Positions 31,269-40,700 of a stretch of DNA of 64,000 nt are shown piece after piece. Every line of letters starts with the position of its first letter. Within the stretch, counting starts at the first letter, position 1. Location of the stretch: positions 248,001 to 312,000 of the forward strand of contig JANRIX010000010.1 of the NCBI GenBank assembly GCA_033764435.1, given 5' to 3'. This DNA comes from JAEUMY01 sp033764435. Its GTDB lineage: Bacteria > Pseudomonadota > Gammaproteobacteria > Burkholderiales > Usitatibacteraceae. The notes below the pieces were generated by a model. The model ran no database searches. It had not been told where the DNA came from and worked only from the letters and a program-made list of their open reading frames with translations. The position numbers and the translations under genes were made by a program.

Positions 31269-33242
31269 CTATTTCAGCAGCGTCTGCTCGATGAACTTCA
31301 CCTGCGCATGGAAGCTGAAGTCGGCGTTGGCCTTCTTGGCGAAGCCGTGACCCTCGTCGTTGGCCATGAGGAACCACACCGGCGCCTTGCGCTTCTTGAG
31401 CGAATTCACGATCTGCTCGGCCTCGGTGTATGGCACGCGCGGATCGTTCCGCCCCTGGATGACAAAAAGCGGCTTCTTGATCTTGTCCACGCGGGTCAGC
31501 GGCGAGATCTCGTCGAGAAACTTGCGCATGTCCGGATCGCGCTCATCGCCATACTCGGCGCGGCGGAGATCACGCCGGTAGCTCTCGGTGTTCTGCAGGA
31601 ATGACACGAAGTTGGAAATGCCCACCGAGCTGATGGCCCCGGCAATGCGCTCCGGATACAGGGCGGCAACCGCGAGCGCCATATACCCGCCATAGCTGCC
31701 GCCGGTGACCAGCACGCGCTGCGCATCGAGATCGGGCTGGGTCTTGATCCAGTCGAGGAGGCCCCCGATGTCCTTCACCGCGTCTTCGCGCTTCTTGCCG
31801 TTGTCCAGCTTGAGGAAGGTCTTGCCGAAGCCGGAGGAGCCGCGCACGTTGGGATAGATGAGCGCGATACCGAGCTCGTTCACCAGGTAGTTGTTGCGGC
31901 CAATGAAGCCGGGACGGGCCAGCGATTCCGGACCGCCATGGATGTTGATGATGACCGGCCGGCGGCCCTTGAACTTGTCCTTGGACGGTTCATAGAAGAA
32001 TCCGCTGATCGCGAGGCCGTCAAAGCTCTTCCAGCGCACCACCTTGGGCTCGACAAACTCCCAGGGGTTGGCGCCCGGTGCCGCGCCATTGGTCCAGCGC
32101 GTCATGCGGCCTTCCTTCAGGTTCCAGCTGAAGACATCACCCGCCGAGCGTGAAGACGCGTGGGTAAACGCGACCTCCTCACCACTCTTGCTCCAGCGCA
32201 GGTTGCTGATGACGCCGGGCACCAGCGGCGGCCGGTTCATCTCGCGCCCGGCTTCCAGATCGAAAAAGCGCAGCACGTGCACGCCGTCTTCGTTGGTGAC
32301 GTACGCGATGCGGTTCAGCTTGCGCGACAGCGAGAACTCGTCGACGTCCGCCGCCTGGGTGGTGATGGGCTCCTCGCGGCCGGTGGCGAGATCGATGGCG
32401 ACAATGCGGCGAAACTCGCTGCCCTTGTCCGAGGTTGCGAATATTCGCATGCCGTCATTGGAGAAACGGGCATCGGCGTAGCGCACGTCTTCGTCCTTGC
32501 GGTCGGCAGTGAGACGACGGCGGTCACCGTTGTTCACTTCCATGATCCACAGGTGCGCCTCGTTGGCCGAACGCGATTCCTGGAACACCAGCCGCGCATC
32601 GTCGGGCGACCAACGAAAGCCATTCCAGCCGCCTCCGTCCAGCGTGGCGATGACGCGCTCGCTTTCGGGCCGCTCGGGATCGACCAGGCGCACCTCGGTT
32701 TTCACTTCGCGGCCGGGATTGTTGCGATCGAGCTGGGTGGTGGTGTACACGACGCGCGTGCCGTCGTTGTTCCATGATGGCGCGCTGGCGCGCTGGCCGC
32801 CGGGACTGATGGGCGTGACCATTCCGGATTCGAGATCAAGGCGGGAAATCTGGAAGGCTTCATCCCCGCCCGAGCCTTTCTCGAACAGCATGAAGTCGCC
32901 GGTGCGCGGCTGGTAACTGGCGCCCTGGACCGGGTCCTTGTAGTCGGTCACCGGCTCGAGCTTGCCGCCGGGTTCCGCGAGGCGGTAGATCTGGTTGCTG
33001 TTGTTGAGCCGCGTGCTGATAAGGAGTTCACGCTTCGCCGGATGCCAGGCCGTGACCCGCGAGGCGCGAAAGTCGGTATAGGGCGCCGTCTTCTTGGCCA
33101 GCTCCGCGGGAATGGGCGGAATGCCGTGGAGCACCAGCGTCTCCGGCGGACGCAATGTGTCGCTGTTGTGGGCAAGACCGGGCGCGGGTGAGGCCGCGAC
33201 CAGCAATACCGAAATCAGTCCGAATGCAGGCGCAATACGCAT
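31269..33242 (-). CDS. S9-family prolyl oligopeptidase-like serine peptidase
   Basis: 657 residues with a signal peptide (LISVLLVAASPAPGLAH). An N-terminal beta-propeller with WD40-like Pro repeats (PSWNNDGTRVVYTT, FRWSPDDARLVFQ, ARFSNDGMRIFATS) precedes an alpha/beta-hydrolase domain from about residue 400: VIINIHGGPES, nucleophile Ser516 in GGSYGGY, Asp in QGRNDPRVP and His in NDEGHGF. It should cleave oligopeptides in the periplasm. Close relatives are dipeptidyl- or acylaminoacyl-peptidases; the exact specificity cannot be read. Confidence 0.93.
   Translation of the reverse strand: MRIAPAFGLISVLLVAASPAPGLAHNSDTLRPPETLVLHGIPPIPAELAKKTAPYTDFRASRVTAWHPAKRELLISTRLNNSNQIYRLAEPGGKLEPVTDYKDPVQGASYQPRTGDFMLFEKGSGGDEAFQISRLDLESGMVTPISPGGQRASAPSWNNDGTRVVYTTTQLDRNNPGREVKTEVRLVDPERPESERVIATLDGGGWNGFRWSPDDARLVFQESRSANEAHLWIMEVNNGDRRRLTADRKDEDVRYADARFSNDGMRIFATSDKGSEFRRIVAIDLATGREEPITTQAADVDEFSLSRKLNRIAYVTNEDGVHVLRFFDLEAGREMNRPPLVPGVISNLRWSKSGEEVAFTHASSRSAGDVFSWNLKEGRMTRWTNGAAPGANPWEFVEPKVVRWKSFDGLAISGFFYEPSKDKFKGRRPVIINIHGGPESLARPGFIGRNNYLVNELGIALIYPNVRGSSGFGKTFLKLDNGKKREDAVKDIGGLLDWIKTQPDLDAQRVLVTGGSYGGYMALAVAALYPERIAGAISSVGISNFVSFLQNTESYRRDLRRAEYGDERDPDMRKFLDEISPLTRVDKIKKPLFVIQGRNDPRVPYTEAEQIVNSLKKRKAPVWFLMANDEGHGFAKKANADFSFHAQVKFIEQTLLK
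32436..32449. repeat. GCGAATATTCGC palindrome in S9 peptidase gene (14-bp arms)
   Basis: Read as M-R-I-F-A-T-S in a propeller strand. Confidence 0.95.
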
Positions 33243-33303
33243 GGAATCGCAGGAGAAGCGAGAGCAGAGGATTTTACGCCTCTATGGCGCAGCGCTCTTT
33301 CGC

Positions 33304-34140
33304 CTACCCCTTGGCGACAGGACGGGCCGGGTCGGCCACCCACTCGCTCCAAGACCCGGGATATAGCCGCGATCCCGCGAGGCCGGCCCACTCCATGGCG
33401 AACAGGTTGTGACAGGCGGTCACGCCGGAGCCGCATTGATGCACGATGGCTGATGGCGGGCGCCCCGCCAGCAGTTGCGAATATTCGCGTTGCAGCGCCT
33501 CGCGGGTCTTGAACGTGCCATCGGGATTCAGGTTGGCCTGCCAGAAACGATTGACCGCACCGGGGATGTGGCCGGCCACGGGATCGATGGGCTCGACTTC
33601 GCCGCGATAGCGCTCGCCCGCGCGCGCATCTAGCACCGTGCGTTGCGCGTCGCCGAGGTGCGCCAGCACATCGGCGGCATCCACGGTGAGACCGGATTGC
33701 GGCTTGAACGCATTCGCCTCGGCCACCCGCGGCTGCGGCGTCAACGTCGTAACCGGCCGCTTCTCCGCCAGCCACTTGGCGATGCCGCCATCGAGCAGTG
33801 CAACGTCCTGCGCTCCGATCCAGCGCAGCATCCACCACAGCCGCGCGGCATACATGCCGCCGGTGCCGTCATAGATCACGAACTTGAGATCGGGCGATGC
33901 GCCGAGGGCTGCCATCCGTGCCGCGAAGGTGTCGGCATCAGGCAGCGGGTGGCGTCCGTTCGTGCCGCTCTTCGCCGCCGAAAGGTCATCGTCGATGGAC
34001 AGGAAGTGCGCGCCCTCGATATGCCCTTGCGAATATTCGCGCGGGCCCTTGGTGGTGTCGAGTAGGTCATGGCGCGTGTCGAACAACATCCACGCGGGAT
34101 CATGCAGGTGATTGGCGAGTTCGGCGGTGGTGACGAGCAT
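33304..34140 (-). CDS. sseA: Two-domain sulfurtransferase (3-mercaptopyruvate type)
   Basis: 278 residues with two rhodanese domains. The N-terminal inactive domain has FDTRHDL and GHIEGAHFLSIDDDLS. The C-terminal domain has VLDARAGERYRGEVEPIDPVAGHIPGA and the active loop CGSGVTAC, the sequence typical of 3-mercaptopyruvate rather than thiosulfate sulfurtransferases. It moves sulfur to thiol or cyanide acceptors. The ATG at 34140 matches family starts. It carries two palindrome copies, both read as R-E-Y-S-Q. Confidence 0.92.
   Translation of the reverse strand: MLVTTAELANHLHDPAWMLFDTRHDLLDTTKGPREYSQGHIEGAHFLSIDDDLSAAKSGTNGRHPLPDADTFAARMAALGASPDLKFVIYDGTGGMYAARLWWMLRWIGAQDVALLDGGIAKWLAEKRPVTTLTPQPRVAEANAFKPQSGLTVDAADVLAHLGDAQRTVLDARAGERYRGEVEPIDPVAGHIPGAVNRFWQANLNPDGTFKTREALQREYSQLLAGRPPSAIVHQCGSGVTACHNLFAMEWAGLAGSRLYPGSWSEWVADPARPVAKG
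33477..33488. repeat. GCGAATATTCGC palindrome in sulfurtransferase gene
   Basis: Exact 12-mer in the C-terminal rhodanese domain (Q-R-E-Y-S-Q-L-L). Confidence 0.95.
34029..34040. repeat. GCGAATATTCGC palindrome in sulfurtransferase gene
   Basis: Exact 12-mer in the N-terminal rhodanese domain (P-R-E-Y-S-Q-G-H), the same peptide as the other copy although the two domains are not otherwise alike here. Confidence 0.95.
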
Positions 34141-34215
34141 GGGGTGGCGAGTGGCGATTGGGGGGTGGCGGGTGATGGGGCATTCTGGGGAGCATTGCAA
34201 TGATTCGCAAGCCTC

Positions 34216-35100
34216 TCAATCCTCCACCACCACCTTGCCATGCGCCTTGGTCTCCACCTGGGTCGCGAGCACGCCGCCGGCAATGATGACGGCAATGCCC
34301 AGCCAGCTCATCAGCGGCAGCACGTCCTGCCAGACGATGAGACCGGCGATGCAGGCGAACACCACGGTTGAGTAGGACAGTGCACCCACGACGAGCGTGT
34401 TGCCCAGGCGATAGGCGCGGGTGAGCGCCAGTTGCGCACCCGTGGCGCAAAGCCCCATGCCGATCAGGATCCACGCGTTCTGCAAGGTGATCGGGTTGAA
34501 ACGCGCCGGGCCCGCCTGCGGCGCGAACACGAGCTGGAACAGCGCGCCACCGATGGTGGAGATGAGCGTGAAGTAGAACACGATGCGCCAATCCGGCTCG
34601 CCTGCCCGACCGAGCTTGCGCACGTTGAGATAGGCCCATGCGGCAAAGAAGCCCGAACCCACCGCCAGCAGTGCGGGAAGCAGGTGACCATCGGATGCGC
34701 TGGGCCGGAAGATGAGGGCCGTGCCGGTGAAGCCCAGCACGATCGCGGCGATGAGCAGCGGCGGAAACTTCTCCCGAAGCAGCAGCGTGGTCATGGCCGC
34801 GAGGAAGAGCGGCGCCGTGTACGACAGCGTCATCGCCGTTGCCAGCGGCATTTGCGTGACCGCATAGAAGTAGGCAATGAGCGACACGAAGCCCACGCCG
34901 CCTCTCAGCAGATGGGTGCGCCAATGCACCGTCGCCAACGTCTGACCACGGGCCAGCACCATGCCGCCGATGAGGATGAGGCCGACCGCGGATCGATACA
35001 TCGCCAGCTCCGCCGCGGAGAAATGTGCGGCGCCCAGCTTGACGAAAACACCCATGCAGGCGAACAGGGCGCCGGCCACGATCATCCACGAGGAGGTCAT
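34216..35100 (-). CDS. DMT-superfamily (EamA) transporter
   Basis: 294 residues with ten helices in two EamA halves (MIVAGALFACMGVFVKLGAAHFSAAELAMYRSAVGL and LIGMGLCATGAQLALTRAYRLG...TVVFACIAGLIVWQDVLPLMSWLGIAVIIAGG). It is probably a small-metabolite exporter; the substrate is unknown. The ATG at 35100 is preceded by close Shine-Dalgarno-like bases and fits the family start. Confidence 0.9.
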   Translation of the reverse strand: MTSSWMIVAGALFACMGVFVKLGAAHFSAAELAMYRSAVGLILIGGMVLARGQTLATVHWRTHLLRGGVGFVSLIAYFYAVTQMPLATAMTLSYTAPLFLAAMTTLLLREKFPPLLIAAIVLGFTGTALIFRPSASDGHLLPALLAVGSGFFAAWAYLNVRKLGRAGEPDWRIVFYFTLISTIGGALFQLVFAPQAGPARFNPITLQNAWILIGMGLCATGAQLALTRAYRLGNTLVVGALSYSTVVFACIAGLIVWQDVLPLMSWLGIAVIIAGGVLATQVETKAHGKVVVED

Positions 35101-35361
35101 TTTGAGACTCGCTGGCGCTGCGCCATTGATGCAGCTCGCGACACGGGCCACGCGCAGCCGCGAGTCCAGTCGACTGTCATGGGATACGAACGCGGCCTGC
35201 GCGAAGGCGGTTTTTGGTTGGTATTGAGGCAGCACCCTAGCACAACCTCACCGGCAATTTCGTCACTCAATTTACAAGAACCTCCACCTTCAGGCATATT
35301 GGCTGCCGACGCTGCACGCGTCTGATCAACAAAGAAAAAAGCACTCAGGGGAAGTGACGAC

Positions 35362-37755
35362 ATGCTCAATGGCATCCGCCGGATGGCACGCAATGCGTAC
35401 TCAAGGCAAGCACGATTCCTGTTGTCCGCTGCGTTGACGGCCTGGTGTGCGACCGCTTCGACGCTGTGGGCGCAAAGCACGGCACCAAGCGTCGCGCACG
35501 GCGAATATCACACTTGCGCTGTCAACTCCAGCGGTGCAGTGCTTTGCTGGGGCTTCAATCTTTCCGGTCAACTTGGCAACGGATCCAATGCGAACACCAC
35601 GGCGCCTGTTGCCGCTGTCGGTCTCACCAGCGGTGCCACGCAGGTAACGGCAGGCACGATTCATTCCTGTGCGCTCACCACGAGCGGCTCGGTGCTGTGC
35701 TGGGGATACAACGGTACAGGCCAGCTGGGCATTGGCACAACGGTTGACCGGAACACCCCCACCCTGTTGCCCAATCTGTCCTTTGGCGTCAGCGCCATAT
35801 CCGCCGGCTGGGTCCACACCTGCGCCTTGCTCTCCAGCGGAGGCGTGCGCTGCTGGGGGAACAACAGCTTCGGTCAGCTTGGCAACGGCAGCAATACCGA
35901 CAGCACGGTGCCCGTTGATGTGACCGGGCTGGGTGGGACCGCGATTGCGATTTCATCTGGCGGTTACCACTCCTGCGCGCTCATGACGGATCGCACGGTG
36001 CGCTGCTGGGGGCGCAACTTCAACGGCCAACTTGGCAACGGCGATTTCAACGACACCAACACCCCGGTCACCGTGACCGGCCTGGGCGGTGTGGCATCGC
36101 TCGCGGGCGGCGGATTGCATAGCTGCGCCGTCACCCAGTCCGGTGGCGCCAAGTGCTGGGGCTTCAACAATTTTCTGCAGCTGGGCGACGGCACTGGCAA
36201 TACTCGCTCACAGGCCGGTGATGTGCTGGGTCTGACGAGCGGCGTGGCACGGATGGCAGCCGGCCGGCACCACACCTGCGCATTGACGACCGGCGGCGCC
36301 GTGAAGTGCTGGGGAGACAACGACTTCGGCCAGTTGGGTGACGGCACCTTGATCGACCGCTCGGTGCCCGTTGATGTGATCGGACTTGCCGCTGGCGTCA
36401 TCGGCATAAGCGCGAGCGACGTGCACACCGGTGCCCTGACCAGTGACGGCGGCGTGACCTCATGGGGCGGCAATCTGGGCGGTCAGCTTGGCGAGGGAAC
36501 ATTTGCGACCCGGCCCCTCCCACAACAGGTGCTGGGCCTGAATGGCGCCGGGTTTCTGGATCTGTCGCCTGAGAACGGTCTGACGCCGCCCGCGTCACGG
36601 AAGCCTTCCTTCGGCGCGGTTTCATCGGGACTGATCAACACCGCAACAACTTCGACGGTCACGACAAACATCCAGTTTCGTCCGCAAGACGTCGGCACCT
36701 CCGGGAGCATCTACGTCTTCGTGCTTGCACCCGCCAACCGTGTGCAAGGCGCAGCAGCGCCAACGGATGCAAAACACATCGGCGTCAAGACCACCGGCAA
36801 GGCCGAACCCCTCGCTTGCGTGCTTGCGCAGATCAGCGCAAACGGTCAACTTACCCCTGCGACGGCAAGCAATCTGCAAGCGTTTTTTACCGGCGTGCTC
36901 GGCAGCCAGGGGGCATCCGTGACCGTGCTGAACAACATCAGCTCTGCCATCTTGTCGGGCTCGGTGGTGTTCGTCGGCTATGGCCCGAACGCTGCAGCGG
37001 CCCTCAATAATCTCAATCGTCCGGTGGCGACCGTGCCGGGCACGGAGACCTGCCAGCCGCAGTCGCCTCAAACTGGATGGTGGTGGAACCCGAACGAATC
37101 GGGACGCGGATTCAGCATCGAAGTAGTTGGATCAACCCTGGTGTTGTCGGGCTACATCTACAACGGATCAGGTCAGCCCACTTGGTTCATTTCCGCCGGC
37201 CAGACGTCTCAGGATGGCTCCTTTTACAACGGCACAATGGACACCTATCGCGGCGGTCAGACGCTTGGCGGCAGTTTCCGTGCGAATTCGGCCTCGTCAT
37301 CGTTGGGCGCCGTGACCTTGGCGTTCACGAATGCGCGCAAGGGCACGCTCATATGGCCCGGGGGCTCGGTGCCCATCGAGCGCCTGGACAGCATCATCCC
37401 GGAGCCTGTTGGGGCACCGCCAGTGTTGCCGGAAAGCGGGATCTGGCACAACGCCCAGGAGCCGGGGCGCGGATTCTTCATGGAGTTCAAGAACAACTTT
37501 GCCGCAGTCACGGGGTACATGTACGACAACAGCGGCAATCCTGTCTGGTATCTGGCCAACCAAAGTATGGTCAACTCGACATTGTTGCAGACGAACTGGA
37601 ATGTTTTCTCCAACGGCCAGGGTATTGGGAGCGTGTATCGCGCACCGACGTCAACGGGCGCAGGGTCGATGAGCATTCAGTTCACCAGTCGTTCATCGGC
37701 CATCATGACCTTTCCCAACGGCAGCCAGACAACACTCACCCGGTTTCGCTTCTGA
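35362..37755 (+). CDS. Exported RCC1-repeat protein with duplicated C-terminal domain
   Basis: 797 residues with an N-terminal signal segment (FLLSAALTAWCATASTLWAQ). Residues about 45-400 are seven RCC1 blades of the form H-T/S-C-A-L-x-x-x-G-x-V-x-C-W-G-x-N-x-x-G-Q-L-G-x-G. Six keep a Cys pair; in the seventh both Cys are replaced (HTGAL, TSWG). A middle region follows (FRPQDVGTSGSIYVFVLAPA). Then come two related Trp-rich modules, GWWWNPNESGRGFSIE and GIWHNAQEPGRGFFME, each followed by a Y-x-Y-x-x-x-G-x-P-x-W segment. It is likely a secreted or surface beta-rich protein. The function is unknown. AGGGGAAG precedes the ATG. Confidence 0.85.
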   Translation: MLNGIRRMARNAYSRQARFLLSAALTAWCATASTLWAQSTAPSVAHGEYHTCAVNSSGAVLCWGFNLSGQLGNGSNANTTAPVAAVGLTSGATQVTAGTIHSCALTTSGSVLCWGYNGTGQLGIGTTVDRNTPTLLPNLSFGVSAISAGWVHTCALLSSGGVRCWGNNSFGQLGNGSNTDSTVPVDVTGLGGTAIAISSGGYHSCALMTDRTVRCWGRNFNGQLGNGDFNDTNTPVTVTGLGGVASLAGGGLHSCAVTQSGGAKCWGFNNFLQLGDGTGNTRSQAGDVLGLTSGVARMAAGRHHTCALTTGGAVKCWGDNDFGQLGDGTLIDRSVPVDVIGLAAGVIGISASDVHTGALTSDGGVTSWGGNLGGQLGEGTFATRPLPQQVLGLNGAGFLDLSPENGLTPPASRKPSFGAVSSGLINTATTSTVTTNIQFRPQDVGTSGSIYVFVLAPANRVQGAAAPTDAKHIGVKTTGKAEPLACVLAQISANGQLTPATASNLQAFFTGVLGSQGASVTVLNNISSAILSGSVVFVGYGPNAAAALNNLNRPVATVPGTETCQPQSPQTGWWWNPNESGRGFSIEVVGSTLVLSGYIYNGSGQPTWFISAGQTSQDGSFYNGTMDTYRGGQTLGGSFRANSASSSLGAVTLAFTNARKGTLIWPGGSVPIERLDSIIPEPVGAPPVLPESGIWHNAQEPGRGFFMEFKNNFAAVTGYMYDNSGNPVWYLANQSMVNSTLLQTNWNVFSNGQGIGSVYRAPTSTGAGSMSIQFTSRSSAIMTFPNGSQTTLTRFRF

Positions 37756-37787
37756 GTTTCACACCCTTCGAGACGCCATACCATTCC

Positions 37788-40700
37788 ATGTTGCGAGTTC
37801 TGAGCGATGCCCAGCTGGTTCTTCTGCTCTGTCTGATCGTCCACATCACGCCCGCCCACGCCAACACTGTGGCGGAGATCGTGAGCATCGAAGGCACAGG
37901 CCAGTACCGCGACCCGCAGCAGGCGGAATGGTCCACCGCCAAGGTGAAGCAATCGCTGAAACCACTGCAGTTCGTGCGCACGGTGGATTTGTCCAAAATG
38001 GCGCTCGTGTTTGTCGACCGCACACAGATCCGTCTCGCCCCCAACAGCGTGTTGCAGATCAAGGAGGCTGCCGGGCCGAATGGCGGAAAGACCGTGGTGG
38101 ACCTCAATCGCGGGCGCACCTGGATGCAATCGAAGACCGCGCCAGGCGGGCTCGCCGTGCAAACTCCCTCCGCACTCGCCTCGATCCGCGGAACTGATTG
38201 GGAAATCGAGGTTGGACCCGATGGCCGCTCCACACTGACCGTACTGAGTGGCGAGGTGGAATTCAGCAATGCGCATGGCAGCCTGCGAGTGCTGCGTGAC
38301 GAGCAGGCGGTCGCGCTGCCTGGCCAGGCGCCTACCAAAATCCGGCTCAATCGTTCACGTAGCCGCGTCCAGTGGGTGGCTGCAACCCGTATCGACGCTT
38401 CGCTGTATCGCGATGACGCCCTGACACCAGCTCGACGAGAGGTGCTGGAGCGCGCCATCGGGCTGATCGAAGCAGAAAAGCTGGCCGAGGCGGCCGATAC
38501 GCTGCGTGCGGCGGTCGCCCAAGTGGATTCAGCGTCACTGTCTGCCACGTTGCTGCAGGCCGAACTTGATTTGTGGTCGGGGCGCGTGGAGGCCGTGGAA
38601 GCGATGTTGGCCGCGCTGCCATCAGCGGCGGCGACGGATGTCAGGGTCGCCTTGCTCCGCATCCGGATTGCGCTCCAGTCAGACCGTCTGCCCGACGCCC
38701 TGGTGCTGGCGGAGGCGGCGGCGGTGAATCATCCCAATGATGTGGAGACCGTCATCGCCAGGGCTGAACTCCGGCGTCTGGACGGACGCATGACCGAGGC
38801 TGCTGCGGATTACCGCCGCGCCCGGATGCTGGCACCCTCGGACCCGCGTGGTCCCGCCGGACTGGGGCTCATCGCGGCTGACCTGGGAGAACTGGAAATT
38901 GCCGATCAGCACTTCGCGGAGGCCCTCAGCCACTCCGGCAAAGCATCGATCTCGCGGAGCTTGCTGCAGGCCGAACAGGGTGCCGTCGCCACAGCGCGGC
39001 GCGACCTGACCACTGCAGCGGCCCGGTACCGCGAAGCACTCGAAGGCGCAGCCGACAACTATGTTGCGCTGACCGGACTCGGCATCATCGCACTGACGCG
39101 CGGCGACAACGGCGCGGCCTTGGATGCGCTTACGCGCGCGACCGTCATCGAGCCCGGCTACGCCCGTGCGTTGCTCTATCAGGCCGTCGCCTACCATCGG
39201 ATCGGTCGCCGGGACAGGGCGGCAGAAATGCTGGAGAGAGTATCTGAACGCGATCCTCGAGATCCCCTGCCTCATGTGTTCGCCGCGCTGATCGGCCTCG
39301 ATGCCTTTGCGCCCGGCGCAGCACTGGTCGAGGCGGAAGCCGCACTGGCAAAGCTGCCCAATCTCAAGTCATTCAACTTGGTCGCCAGCAATCAGGCCGG
39401 TAGCGCAAACTTGGGCAGCGCTCTGGTGCAATACGGTCTCGAAGGCTGGGCGCGCCATCTTGCCCAGGAATCCGCGTTGCCTTTCTGGGCACCCAGCCAT
39501 TTGTTCCAGGCGGACCGACAGCCCGGCGCATTTACGCGCCGCTCAGCGCTAATGCAGGGCTTCCTGGTCGATCCATTGGTGTTTGGCGCGGGCAATCGCG
39601 CACCCACCCTCGTCGAGCAGTCGGAACGCCATGGCGGCCTGGCCCTGCGACTGGGCCACAGCGATGACCAGTCCCTGTTCGAACCGGTGCTAACCCTGAA
39701 TGGGCTGGTCCTGCCGAATGGAAGCGGCGGCTGGCCGCTGGCGTGGTTCGCCGAACTCATTGAGACAAGGGTGCAGGGCCGCAATACGCCACTGGACGCA
39801 AATGCGCGCACGATTTCGTTGGGCTTGGGGATGAAGCCACGCTGGAATGTCGGCTTCTTTCTCTACGCGAACCAACTCACTGCAGACATCGAAGTCGGCA
39901 AGCGCAGTGAATCCGGATTGCAGCAGCGCGTGGACGGCCGCAACAGGCGCATCGATGCCGGCATGCACTGGGCACCCGATGCTTCTAGCCAGTGGTGGCT
40001 GAAGGCCGGGCGCAGCCAGGAAACATCGCAAGTCGCGGAACAGGCGAGCATTGTGCTCCCCGGTCTCAACCTTGCTCGCGCCAGCGACTTCAGCACACGT
40101 CCCACGGCAGATGAAGTCCAGGCACGCTACACGCGAATATTCGCAAGGCGCTTCGAGTTTCATGCTGGCGCGGAATGGGCGCGCACGCGCGCGGCCAACG
40201 CGCTGGCGCAGGAGCCGGGATTGGCCGTGCCGGGCACTGGCGCGCCGCGGAACCGTCTGGATTCCGTGGACGCCGATCACTCCACGTTGGCGCGCGCAGG
40301 AATACGCTGGACAGAAGCGACGTGGACGGTCGAAGCCGCCGCAGGCCACATCCGCTACGCGAAAGACCGCGCCTTCATCGCCACCCTTGTCAGCCCCCCC
40401 GCCACGCAGAGCATCGATGACGATCTTCCCACGCGGAGGCGTGCCACCTGGAGTGTTGGGATGTCTGGTCGCTTCGCGGGTGGCATCACGTTGCGCACAG
40501 CCTGCGAAGACTGGGTGCGGCCCGCATCAAGCGGGAGCCTCTTGCCGCTCGGCACTGCGGGGATCATCTTTGATGATCAGCTCGTGTTCGCTGGCGGGCG
40601 CAGCGAGCGCTGCCGGGCCCAGCTCGATTGGCCGGTTTCGCGCTCGACATTCCTCGGCGCCCATCTGCAGCATCAGCGCATTGCCAATCTGTTTTCGCTG

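Noticed and set aside
34141..34215. G-rich stretch between the sulfurtransferase and DMT genes as a repeat element
   Set aside because: It is short low-complexity sequence (GGTGGCG-type) with no regular unit and no second copy.
37077..37787. Upstream extension of the FecR-TPR-barrel protein
   Set aside because: The frame is open but overlaps the RCC1 gene in another frame and lacks a signal peptide. The ATG at 37788 begins a clear signal peptide.
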